Position numbers and translations under genes: made by a program
NCBI GenBank assembly: GCA_039621445.1
Contig: CP154955.1
Location: forward strand, 7,653,035 to 7,717,034
Direction: 5' to 3'
Length of the DNA stretch: 64,000 nt
Origin: Euglena gracilis
Lineage: Eukaryota; Euglenida; Euglenophyceae; Euglenales
The notes under the pieces: generated by a model
What the model saw: the letters and a program-made list of their open reading frames with translations, nothing else
Told to the model about the DNA's origin: nothing
Databases searched by the model: none
Part shown: positions 1-12,300 of the stretch, one piece after another
Position numbering within the stretch: position 1 is the first letter of the stretch
Layout: each line of letters begins with the position of its first letter

Positions 1-477
1 TTTTTCAAAGAAATCTCGAGAAAACGTACATTATTTCTGAAAGTGTCTGCCAAACCAACCGCCCCTGAAAATGCTCTATCGTTCCCTGGACGCCGTTTTG
101 GCCACCCCCGTGTTCCGGCTTGGTTTTGCAGCCCATACCACTTTGGAGTGTCTTTGGGGTTTTTTGCGGGGGGGGGGTCGAAAATCTTTTTAAAAGAATC
201 TCGACAATAAAGCTAAATCACAGGAAATGTACGGCGACCAAAAACAAAGCCCTTGGAAGGCCCCATCAAATCGTATTTTGATTTCTCTGTAGCTCCATGG
301 CTGGCCCGATTTATGCAACTTTAAGGGCGCTTATCTCCACATATTGTTTATTTTGGCCCATTTCGACAGAGCCATTTTTGACCCATTTCCGGATCGAAAA
401 AATGCAAAATTTCAAAATATCTCCAAAATGGTGGCTAATCAAAGGGACCTAAAATTAAACCGGGGGGGGGGGGCAAC
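1..477. other. No gene recognised (left edge)
   Basis: AT-rich sequence with G runs at about 167-178 and 461-472. The transporter gene on the minus strand should continue here to its C-terminal helix and tail, but I see no exon with that pattern, so the end of the gene is probably left of the window. Confidence 0.5.
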
Positions 478-585
478 GCAGCGCTCAGGCCCCTGCGCGG
501 CCAGCAGGCCCACCGCCAGCTGCATCGCGTGGGCAGTGGTGTCCATCGGGTAGCCGGTGGCGATGTGGTTCTTGGCGCCGACCGC
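478..585 (-). CDS. Phosphate transporter exon, penultimate helix region
   Basis: Reads [18 protein letters not shown] followed by a hydrophobic stretch ending [13 protein letters not shown]84-type proteins have a GYP motif and then the last helices here. The left end is followed by GT on the minus strand (476-477), so a conventional donor is possible. The right junction lacks a usable AG; it fits the complementary-end intron of 586-1060 and gives an in-frame join from GFGWI. The following PETKGKS-like tail exon is not in the window. Confidence 0.75.
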
Positions 586-3500
586 TGGCAGGGGAGCCTT
601 TAGAAAACCGTCCCCCTCAGGAGGTACCTGGGGGTTGGGGCTTTGTTGTGGGCCACGCAGATCCTGCTCCAAACGGTTGGGGGCAATCGGGGGAAGCCAT
701 CCCCTGAGAAATCAACCGGCAGTAGCAATGCGTGACAATGAGCGGAGAGGGGGGTAGGTGAGGGGTGTGGGAAAACCTGGAAAACAGGTGGAGACGGGCC
801 CGTGAAGCTTGATGGCTTGGGTAGAGTCCATGGCTTGGGTAGAGTCCTCCTTCGGTCACTGGCCAGCGGGATTCTCAAACAAAGCAGCATTCTGGTATAC
901 TGGAAAAAAAAGGCATCCAGTGGACAAAATTTGGTGTGGGCGTGTGTGTACGTGTGTATGTGTGTGTGTGCATGTGTGAGTGCACATGCGCGCGCGCGTG
1001 TGTGGGTGTGCAGCCTGTTATTCATTGGGGGTTACTGTGGGCAAAAACACCCCCTGGCCACGATCCAGCCGAAGCCGAAAGACCCTGCGATGGCGCCGAG
1101 CTTGCCGCTGGCGGCGGACAGGCCGTGGCATGTTGCGCGGAACTGGGTCGGGTACAGCTCCCCGGGGACCAGGAAGCAGGTGGTGTTGGGGCACCACGGC
1201 GCAGGCCTCCAGGGCCGATGAGGGCCGCATCCTCCTGGAGGCCATCGTGCTAAAGCCATCCTACTCACCCCACCCCGAATAACCATACTCCCCCCCGGGA
1301 ACCTGTCACCTGACAGGTTGGCCGGTACCCTGACAACTTCCTATCATGCCAGGTTGGCCGGTACTGGGGACCCTGACAGTTTCCCGGGCGGGACCCTGAC
1401 AGGTTCTCGGGCATGGGGGGGGTAGGTAGATTATTATTGGACACTTGAAGTTGTAGGCTAGGTTATTATGATTGGGGGGTATGTGAGTTGGGGTCGTGTC
1501 ACTCTTACCGTACCAGCAAAGCTTGTGACCACAGGTGCAAAAAACATGCGGCTTTTACGGGGGGGAGAAAACAAGAAAAGCTTTGAGAAGGCAAGGTACT
1601 TGAACGACACAATAAAAATTCCCAATAAAAATGTGGACGCAAAATTCGGGTCCATTTTTTTCCAACAAAAAATATAAAATGCAAAAAAAAAGTCATCCTG
1701 TGAAATAGATGAAAGATAAAAAAAACTTGTATTATTACGTGTCTGACTTCTATTGTAATTGACATGTTAGTTATTTGCATCTGGGAAAAAATGGACCAGA
1801 AATCTTGAATGGAAGATGGGTGATGCATACTCACCCCCTCTCCGAGGATATGGTTTGGGTCAACCTGCAAATGCACCAACCAGAAGGTGGGCCAAATGGC
1901 ATCGGAATGTGTCTGCACCTGGGTGGGCGGGGCCGAAGTTGGTGAAGAAGAACATGAGGCAGAAGAGGAGCAGGTATGCCCAGGGGGTGCCGTTGACGGA
2001 GGCGGCGTTGTGGGCGGAAGGCAGCGGAAGCAGGGCCCGACAAATTGCCCAAGCCCCACCCCCCTATGCACCCCAATTTGAGTTCCCAATTTGTACGCCA
2101 TTTGGGTCTAAAAAATCTTCTTCTGTGTTCTTTTGCTGCAAAAAAATTACTGAATTTTTGGGGAAATTTCCGAGAAATAAAAACTTTCTGTGGGAGTTGG
2201 GGGCACTGCCAGTTCAGGGGGCCATATGCACGGAAATTTGACCCCGAACCCAGGTGGGGGGCAGGCCAGTGACAAAGTGATTGCATGCAGCTGGCGCTGG
2301 CAGTTGTCACGCAGGGGGGGGGGTTGGCAGTTGTCACCAGGGTTTTTGTGTGCGTGTTTGTTTCTTTTTGGTAAATCTCTCACTGTGGGGGTCAATCTGT
2401 GGGGTTCACATTCTGGGAACATGTTCCAGAGGGTCAAAAGCACACCACACCAACACAAAAATGGTTAAATGGGAGTTATGCCCAAGTATACAACACGAAA
2501 ATATAAATAAGCCAACCAACACCCTCCCTGAGCTGGAAATGGGAGCCGGAAATTTCATGAATCTGTGGTATTACTCTCCTTCACTCCTATACACCCCCTC
2601 CCCATGAGCATTGCTGTATTTCTTGAGTGGTCCTTGTGCGCAAGTACGCAAAAGAACAACCCAACTGGTTTATGCAACCCTCAGGCACACGGACGGTGGA
2701 TATGCCGTTTTATGACCATTAAGATTCAAGTAAATTTAGCAGGAATGAGATTGGACCTGCTTTTCTTTGGGTTAAAAGTTAGACCTAAATTGGGGCGAGC
2801 TTTACGCGACATTTTAGCTCGAAATTTCGCCCTGAAACAGCCTAACCCAACCGTATTCCTAACCCCAACCCTATTCCAAACTCAACCACAACCCTGACCC
2901 TGTGCCCAAAATCAAACACGCTTCGGCACACGCCAACACAGGGTGATGGAGAGTCCCAGGGCCGGACAAAAAATGAACGAGACAACACTGCAGGGACAAC
3001 GGGTTACATCCCATCAGCAAGACAGGTTGGGCCAACAGTTGTCCGCCACGGGCCCTGAGGCAGCTGGGGGTACGCGGCGGCCATGATGACCAGCGTCACC
3101 ATCATCACCGTGAAGCCGAGCTTCTGCATCCGCATGGCCTCACCCCTCCGCGGCCAGGCAGGGCGGTGGCTGCCTGGGGGTGACGACTTCGGAAACAGAG
3201 AGGGGGGGCAACCATTGCCCATCTATTTATTATATTTATTTTATATATTATTTATATATAATACATATATATACTTATCATATATTGTATATTATATTTA
3301 TATTATATTATTTATATATATAATATATAATATATATTGCATATTTATATTATATATTATATATTACATTTATTTTGAGGCGGTCCAGACCACAGGTCTG
3401 AGTTAAAGATTAGGGGGTCATATAATTTGCCTCCGGCACTGTATGCCAGAGAAAAAAAGGATTTTGGTACATATACCTTCCAAAATCACCTACAGGTGCC

Positions 3501-6317
3501 CGTTTGGACCAATTTTGGACTTTGTTTGGACCAATTTTTTTTTGTGGCAGGATTTCAGGATGATCAATTGAGTCTCCAATTCATCGACCAAAATACCCAG
3601 GCATCGCCAGTTCGCGATGATGGTGTTGGTCGATGAAAGAAAAATGGAAAAAACAAAACAGCATTTTGGCATTTGAAAAATTAATGAGAACGTTGGCCGA
3701 TGAAACCAAGAAGTGAAGTGCTAAATGCCGAAACTACTGCAAGGGGGTGCTTCGGGGGGGGGGGGGGCCCTTTTTTTTCGCCCTCTGGGCAGGTGGGAGG
3801 GGAACAACTGGCGTTCGCCTTTTGCACTCCCCATCGACCACAACAAAATAACGTCGCTGCCGATGTGGGTGCGATGGGGAGGCGTGCACGCGGCCCATCC
3901 GGTTGATGAGGAAGATGGTGGGGTAGTACCCGGGGACGGTGCCGCACCGCCAGGGCTGCCCAGAAAAGCTGGGGGGCTGGGTCGACCCCCCCCCCCAACA
4001 GTCCCAGAGGGTTTCGGGTTAGGCTTCGCCCCCCATTGGTGGTAATCCACACCTATCCACACGATCACCTCGAACCATCTCATAACTGAACCCACCACCG
4101 GTCCAGACAAACGGTTGCTCACAGGTCAGCAAATGCTGGGGAAGCACTTGAAATGCTGTACTCATCCAAAACCAGATGCAGTCATGTACCCGCCCCCCCC
4201 CCCTGTCGTACGGCCGGGTTCCTGCAACCTGCGACGGGGGTCGTAAATGAGGGGTGGTCATACGACAAGGGGGGGGGGCGGGTACAAGCATAATGCTTGG
4301 TACCGGGTATCATGACAGCCGCCTCTCAAGTCATTGCAAGGTTGGCCGGTGCTCGGGGTCAGCCCTGGGCACAGCAGGATGATGCCGTTGCCGGCGCAGG
4401 TCTTGAACGCCTTGGCCGCCATGTCCGCCGCCGGCAGGGCGGGCGGCGAGGGAGACAATTTCCGGGGGGGGGGGTAGGTAGGTAGGCAGGGGAAGCAACG
4501 GTCCGGGAATGTGCCGTCGGCACCAGGGCGGTCCTCAAAGAAAACAAAAAACAAAAACAAAAACTCTGCTGCCCCGGCCACTCAATAAAAATGTACCGGA
4601 AAATGGGCAAAGAAATTTGGCATTCTTCAGGGAGAACAGGTCGACGTCGGGGGAAAAAAAACTGATCCTTGGCATCCTTGGACCATCGCCCATCCACCCA
4701 AATCATCAAAAAAATGTGTTTTTTTGGACTTTTTAATTTTGGACCCCGTTCAAGTCCCAGTCCGGCCCTTGGTTGGCCCTTTGGCCGAAAGGGGGGCGGT
4801 CCTTAAGAAAATAAAAAATTCCTGTCCCTTAAGGACCGCCCTGGTTGGCAACAGGGGTGGAAACTTAGTTGAAATCCCAGATGACTTTACAACTTGTGTG
4901 GTATTTTGAATCCTGATGTCAAGGATCCCTGACCACCATGTTCAGATGATTTTGCAAAATGTTTCGGGTGGGGGCCACCAGCAAAACGTCGTCCAGGTAT
5001 ATGAAAACCTGTATGCCCCGTTTTCTCCACAGCTTTTCGAATGTCTTCATGACCCCAATGAAAATTTGTGTCGGACAAAGCTGACCTCATCCTTCACCTA
5101 AGCCATACCCTTAATCCTGGCCACTTAACCAAGAATACCCCCGTTCATTGTGGGCACCCTGGACCCACTGCTGTCGATGGTGAGGCTCGGGTTGAACCCG
5201 ATGTTGGTCAGAACGTCTGTGGCAGGCCACTGCTGCCCAACTGTCCCCGAGTGCCCAGCGCCAGCGTCCCTGATTTTCCCCCAGCCAGACCATCCTGGTG
5301 GTCCACCGGGGAGGGAGGAGGCATGGTTGTTTAGGAGGGCCTGGTGGGGGGGGCACCACCCATTGGGTTTGCAGGATTCCGTTCAATTCTGGGGGGTATT
5401 TCCAAACACCACTGAGCAAACAAGAGACAAAAACCCTGCAAATAACAATATGACACCATACATGGAAAGCTCGATAAAGCGTGCAAAATCATCTTTCCCT
5501 TCCCTTCAAGTCTACAAAAAGAAAAGCAAAACAACCTCAAACCTGTGGGGTACTGAAACCATAACTCCCCACAGCTGGGTTGCAGCGAAACGAAATGTTC
5601 TTAACCTCTTCGCGGGAAAACTGCCAGATACCAAGTCTGCAAATACCGGGGACCTTGATTATGACAGGCCAGCCGCTACCAGGGACCTGACAGTTTTGGG
5701 GGATGGACTCAGCATGACAGTTTCCTCTGGGGGGGGGGGCAGGGAGTGGCAAGCAGCAGCCTGGTTGGGGGTGAACAGCGACTGCAAGCAGGCGGGAATG
5801 TTTTGAATATTGAGGAGTGCGGGGTTGCACTGACAGTACAAAAATGGGCTGACACATCCTCCCTCCCAGCTGTGCCTCCATTGACGTATACGCCCATGGT
5901 GGCTGTGCCTTTCTGGAGGTGGGGTGCTGGCATACACATACCCTCTTTGTTGGAAAGGGCCAGCCGCTCATCTGGGGTCGCAGCCACCACCTTTTGGTGG
6001 CAGACCCCACCGGGATGCTGCGCGAGCCATTGTATATCTATACATATTATATCCATACATATCTATATATGTATATATAATAATGTACATAGATATATAT
6101 ATGTATATACATACATACATACATACATACATACATACATACATACATACATACATACATACATACATACATACATACATACATACATACATACATACAT
6201 ACATACATACATACATACATACATACATACATACATACATACATACATACATACATACATACATACATACATACATACATACATACACACATACATACGT
6301 ACATACATACATACATA

Positions 6318-6378
<61 letters not shown>

Positions 6379-9300
6379 GTATGTATATAGATAGATAGAT
6401 AGATAGACAAATTGATAGACAGATAGATAGATAAATTTCGGGTCGGAGAGGAGAGCTGGCGGGCCGGAGGAAGGACAGAAGCTCCGCCCGGGCGGGAATA
6501 GAACGACGTGTTCATGCAGAACCAGCAGGAGGCGGTGCCGAGCAGCACGACGGCGTTGCGGCGCCGGCGCGCGAACCGCGCGAACGACCGCCACGTGATG
6601 CGGCCGCCGACGGGCCGGGCCCGGCTGGGCCGCTTAGTGGAGGTGGCGGGCCAGTCCAGGGTGTCGCTCAACGACCGGAGACGTTTTTTTTTTCAGGGGG
6701 GGGGTGACACGGGGGGGGGGGGGGCTTACGGAGACCAACTTTGGGGGGTCATATTTGGGATCCAAAATTTTTTCGAACTTCGCGCCGTCAAATAGAGGAA
6801 AAACGCCACCATCCGGGGTACCGACTCGGTCCGAGCCCACACCTCCTGGGGGGGGGGGCCTCCCAGGATTCCAACCCAAAAAAAAAACACTCTATTATTG
6901 ACCCGGGGGGGGGGTGTGGGGTCAGACCAGAGGTGGAAAACTTGGGCTGGCTGGAAAAAAGGCTACTGCCCAGGCTTCTTCTTTAGACCCCCCGAGGGTC
7001 TTAAAAAGAAGCCAAGGGGGAAGTTGCACGGGGGGTCTCCCAGGGATGAGTTTCGGGTGGCGTTTTTCTTTTTTGGCGAAAAATTGTCAAAAATGCCAAA
7101 ATTTTCTGTGCAAAGTGTTTGCAGAAGAAATTAATTGATTAATTCCTTGATTTTTTGGGGGGGGGTCCCGGGTACCTCCTGGCCAGGGTCGGTCTGGACC
7201 CCCTTGGCAGGTGTGGGGGGGGGGGATTGGTCCGGAACCCCAAGAGGGGGGCAGGTGGGTACCGCCCACCAGGGTTTCCCTCCCATTCGTGGTGGGGACC
7301 GCCATTTCTGATTCGTGCTTATTCGTGATTATTCGTGATTATTCGTGGTTATTCGTGGTTATTCGTGGTTCCAAAAATCCGCCCGGTTTTCGGCTAAATG
7401 ATGGACTGCTGGGATGCCAGCAGGAAGCAGGGTGGTCATTAAGCAAAAAAAAAAAATCCCGTCCGGACACATCCAATGAAAAATCCATAGGGAAAAATGA
7501 CCAAAAAAGTGGCGATATTTTGGCAAAAAAAAAAAACGGGTACTGGGAAAAAAGTGATTTCTGACACCCTTGAATTGTCGTCCATCGACCCAAAACGTCA
7601 AAAAGTGTGTGTTTCGACTTTTGAATTTTGGACTCCGTTCAAATCCCTGGTCGCCCTTCGCCGGCCTTGGTAGGCCCTTAGGCCAGGGGGCGGTCCTTAA
7701 CGAAAAAAAAACTTCCCGTCCCTTATGGACTATGGTTGGCACTTTTGGCAATTTTTGGGCATTTTTGGGCATTTTTAGGCATTTTAACCACTTTTCGCCT
7801 TGATTGGTCGCTTTTGGCCACCTTTGGCAGCTGTTGGCCACACTATGGCCCCCTTTGGCCCATTTTTGGCCTCTTTGGGCAATTTTCGGTGACATTTGGC
7901 CATTTTTGCCCTTTTTTTTGCCAATTTTTTTTTTGGGTTTTGGCCATTTTGGGCCACCTTTGGCCATTTTTAGGCCATTTTGGTCATTTTTGACTGTTTT
8001 TGGCCAACTTTTAGCAATTTTGGCCGAACCAACATCGTATGTATACAAAAAGATCACCTCTGACTGGGGGAGAGGGTGGTCGTCAGACAAGCCCGGTCGT
8101 TGGACAAGGGGGGGGGTACACATAGTTGACAACATTGTACCTCTGCATCATCATTGTGTGAGCGTTCCATTGTCCAAACAAACCCCTTTTTTGGCTGGAA
8201 ACATGATCCATCACAAAAGCAGAAAGCAAAGTCGCTCGCGGCCAGTGTTGTTGCGCAACAGTGAAGCGGTCCCCAACCTCATAGTCAGAATCCGAAGAAG
8301 ACATTTTCTAAAGAACAAATAAAACACAGTTCCGAATGCTGAATGACTACATTTGTAAAGAAAAATAATTCCCAGGAAAAAAAAATCTCATTCGTGGTTA
8401 TTCGTGATATTCGTGATTATTCGTGATTTTCGAAAAATCCGAAATTCGTGGTGATTCGTGATTATTCGTGATTATTCGTGCCATGAATCAGAGGGAATCC
8501 CTGCGCCCACCCTCCTCTACCGGGCTTCTTTTTAAGTCAGAAGACCCCTGGGACCCCCCGGGGGGGGGGGTGGGGACCCCCCCCCCAAAATCGGGCCCGT
8601 TAAAGGCAATTTTCAAAAATTTTTGGTGCTTTGCGCCGAAAAGGTATACCCGGCGTCTCCGGCCCAGACCCCCCCCCCCGCGCCACCATGGGTGGGTGGG
8701 GGGGACCCCCCTCCCCCCCGGGGGTCTTAAAAAGAAGCCTGTCCTCTACCCCAAACACCCACACCCTCCTTGTATCAAACCACCAAAAATCGACCGTCTA
8801 AAGGTATTCCGAAAACGTTTATGGTGCTTCATGCCATGACACACCATATGCTTCATGGCGGATCCCATGCGCGGGCCTCTGGCCGTGAAACCCTCCAAGG
8901 AGAGTCCGGTCAAGGCCCATATCCCTTCCCTCCAAGTCAAAAAGAAGCCGGCTTAAAAAGAAAGCTCCTGCCAGGCTACCTTCCCTCACCCCCAGGGACC
9001 GGACCTCCCCTCAGCGGAAGCAATGCTCTGGCCCGGTCCCCCTCGATGGCCGTCTGCACGTGCTGCTCTGTCAGCTCAGCCCCAGGGTGGGGCTTCTGAC
9101 ATTATTTTGCAGTTCTTGACACCCCCCTCACACCCACCCACCCACCCATCCACCCACACCTCTACATCTCTGATGTCATCGAAAAAAAATACACAATTCC
9201 GTCACTCCACTTTCTTGGCCAACCTCTGCCTTCTGATTTGCATCCATCCCCCAGCTACACACACTTTGGCAAGGCTCCGAAACATATAAAGCAAGAAAGA

Positions 9301-12300
9301 TGAAACAAAAAAAGAATGAAAAAAAAAACCAAACTGTACCTTTGCTCCCCTCCAGCACCACCGCCAAGAGGCTTTGGACAACATTTTTTGCAGGTAGACA
9401 CTGAATGTTTCAAAAGCCTATCACATGCGAGGAAAGAACGAGGTGGCAGATGGAAACTTGCCCCGGTCTCACAAAAGTTTGGGGACTTCTGGTAGAGAGG
9501 AAGGGGAGGGGGATGCGACAGCGTCCCGATGGGAGGTGCAATCGAGAAAAATTCTGTTGGTGGAAGCATAGAAAAAAAAATGCCGGAACATCCTCGATGG
9601 CTTAAATGTGGCGAGACCGCTGGGAAAAGGTGCTGGCTCGAAAAAAAAAGGCTTTGGTTGGAAAAAAGGTGCTGGCTGGACCCTTGTGGGTGGGGAGTTC
9701 AGGGGGGGGGGTCCGGGAGTCCAGCTGGCTGGGGGCCCGAAAAACACAAAAAATCTAAAATTCAAGTTGGCTTACGGGGAAACCAAAAACCCACGAACAA
9801 TGCCATTTTCAGCCATTTCGACCCCCTTTTGCGCCCAAAATCTCGGAACTTCGTGCCAAAAAACATCCATAAGTCCATCCTGCTTTGCTGGGCTGCCCCA
9901 ACTTTCTTTCATCGAACGTCCAAGGGGGGGGGGTCCGCAGCCCTGCTGGTGCTGTTGGCTGGGAAAATGGTGTTGGCTGGCTGGACCCCACCTGGGGGAA
10001 GGGTCTCCTCCGACATCCACGACGGCCACTGACAAATGGGCACCCCAGTCTGATGACACAAGAGGCTCCTATTGGGATTTGTGAGCAACCCATTAGTGGA
10101 TCACTCGAGAAGCGCAAAACCCCATTATTGGTAAAAATATTCAGAAAAATCGAAAAATAATTTACAATGCAACTGTTCTTTTGAAATAAAAAAAACCCCT
10201 TTTGAACCACTTATGAATGGCGGAAAATATAGATTGTGGTGATTTTAAACGAGCACACGGTGCCTGTGCCACCTGCATTACGCCAGGCTAAACTCTCACC
10301 CCCCCCCCCCCCGCAGGGTGACCCATTCAGCCCGACCCACCAGTCTGGGGGGGGGGGGACCCAACCACCACCGTCCCGGGCAGGCACCTATGGTCACTTC
10401 CCATTTTGGTGCTCTTGTCGGCCCTGGTCGGCCCTGGTCGGCCCTGGTCGGCCCTGGTCGGCAAATAGTCGGCCATAGGTGGGGGTATCCGCCACAGAAA
10501 AAATGTAAAGGGATGCAATGATTTTCTGAATTGTCTCGCCAAGATCAAAAGGAAGTGCCCCATAAGGCCTCCATTGGCAAGCACCTTCGGTCACCCACCC
10601 CTTTGGGCCCCGCATCGCCTGCATCGCCCTGCATCGCCCTGCATCACCCTAGAGCCATCCAATAATACCCTATAACCGAAGACCAAAATTCAGGTACACA
10701 AATACAGCAGGGGCACTGGAAGGGTACTGCAAACACGACCACCTCACCCTCCAGCACCCGCAGCTCCTCCAGCTGGTCCCACCGCTGCCTCTCCAGCAGC
10801 AGCAACCACTGCCAGTCGTGCTTCTCCCGACCACGCAGCTTCCTCTACTGAAGGAGAGGCTAGTCAGCAAAAGCCTTTGGCGGTCACACTTCCCGGGGGT
10901 CCCGCTTCTTGGCCTCCAACCAACCTTCCTCGACATCCAACTCGCGACTTTGTGTATTAAATTTGCGGCTCGTTGGATGCCAATCCTTCCAAAGGCGCAG
11001 TATGCGCACCCTACACATGCGCACATGCGCATTCTCGGATTCACATGCCCTACAAGCATCCACGGATGCACATGATCATGCACATGCCTACAACCGCAAC
11101 TACAGTCGCCCGTTTATCCCACAACTTAAGATTCCCCCCATAACCTCCCTCTCCCACCAAAGCATCCACTCCAAGGAGTCACTCAGGGAAGGCCAGACGA
11201 GCCAGGGAGGAACATCGTCGACTCAGGTACGAAGCAAGCACCAATGTGGAGTCTGTACACAGGTATGCAGCAGGGGCACGATACCTTCGGCTCCAGGGGA
11301 GTCACACACCTCCCGGAGGGGGACAGAGAGGTCCAGCACGGCAGCAGAGGTAGAGGCATGGGCAGACATGAAGGGCATGCTGGAGTGGTCTGCGGGGGAG
11401 GGAGGGTGTACCCAGCAGTATAGGCCCAAATATGGACCCCACTTCAGCCATCCAAAAAAAAAAGCATCGCCCTGCATCGGAACCCCACCCTGCATCGCCC
11501 AGCATCATCAGAGGTGCTTGTTCCAGAGGGAAAGCTGCCGAATTCCTTCATCCATTCCCCTTCGGTCGGCCAACCACATGCAAGTCGGCCCTGGTCGGCC
11601 CTGGTCGGCCCTGGTCGGAACCCCACCTACGGGGGTCCTGAAAACCATAGTCGGCCCTGGTCGGCCCTGGTCGGCCCTGGTCGGCCCTGGTCGGCCCTGG
11701 TCGGCCGTAGGTGCCTGGTCCCGGGTCATCAACATGGGAAACATCTCTCTCGTGCCACAGCCGCTCCCCTGCGTGACGTCGTGGTCCACCTGGGCGGTGA
11801 AGCGGGGGGACTCCGGCAGCTTCATCCGCAGGTAGAACGTGAGGACGGCCGGCAGGGCCCCGAGGCCCATGATGATCCGCCACATGGCAGGGGCAGGGCC
11901 GCTCAGCCCCCATCCCCCCGCCCCCCCCCCCCCAGTGGGAAACTGTCCGGTGACACGTCAACCGGCTTCGATGTAAGGGAAAGTAGGGGGGTTTGTCGGA
12001 CCTCCCCTCCAGTCTGGGGGGGGGATCTAAACAGTGGCGCGGTCCGGGTGACCGGTTTTCAGCCCGGCGCAAAGCGCTGGGCCGAGATTTTTGACTCCAC
12101 GAACCGGCGGAAGTGCCATTTTGGTACTTCTTGGGCAAAATTTTGTCAAAAAGGCAAAAATTTTTGCCTCAAAGCGCCGAGACCCCCCCCCCCCCAGATG
12201 CAATGGGCTGTCTGGACCGACCCCAGGGTGGTACCCAGGACCTCCCCAAAAAGTCAAACTTTACCTTCCTGGACACCCTGGTCGAAACCTGCACGTCTCG

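Larger units (their letters stand above)
4436..6494 (-). other. Large intron with retroelement debris and microsatellites
   Basis: The ends pair as CGGGCGG (6484-6490) with CCGCCCG (4440-4446). Inside are a dispersed repeat (about 4640-4860, related to 7440-7740), a reverse transcriptase remnant (4922-5083), a possible integrase remnant (5820-6035) and a long CATA/CA microsatellite (6097-6368). Confidence 0.5.

Noticed and set aside
1192-1928. GT-AG interpretation using GT after CCACCCAG
   Set aside because: No AG in the correct phase before NTTCF; any such join breaks the NFGPNTT signature.
6047-6594. Long open frames made of THTYI / CMYVC repeats
   Set aside because: Translations of CATA and CA microsatellites; open in all frames because the repeat lacks stops.
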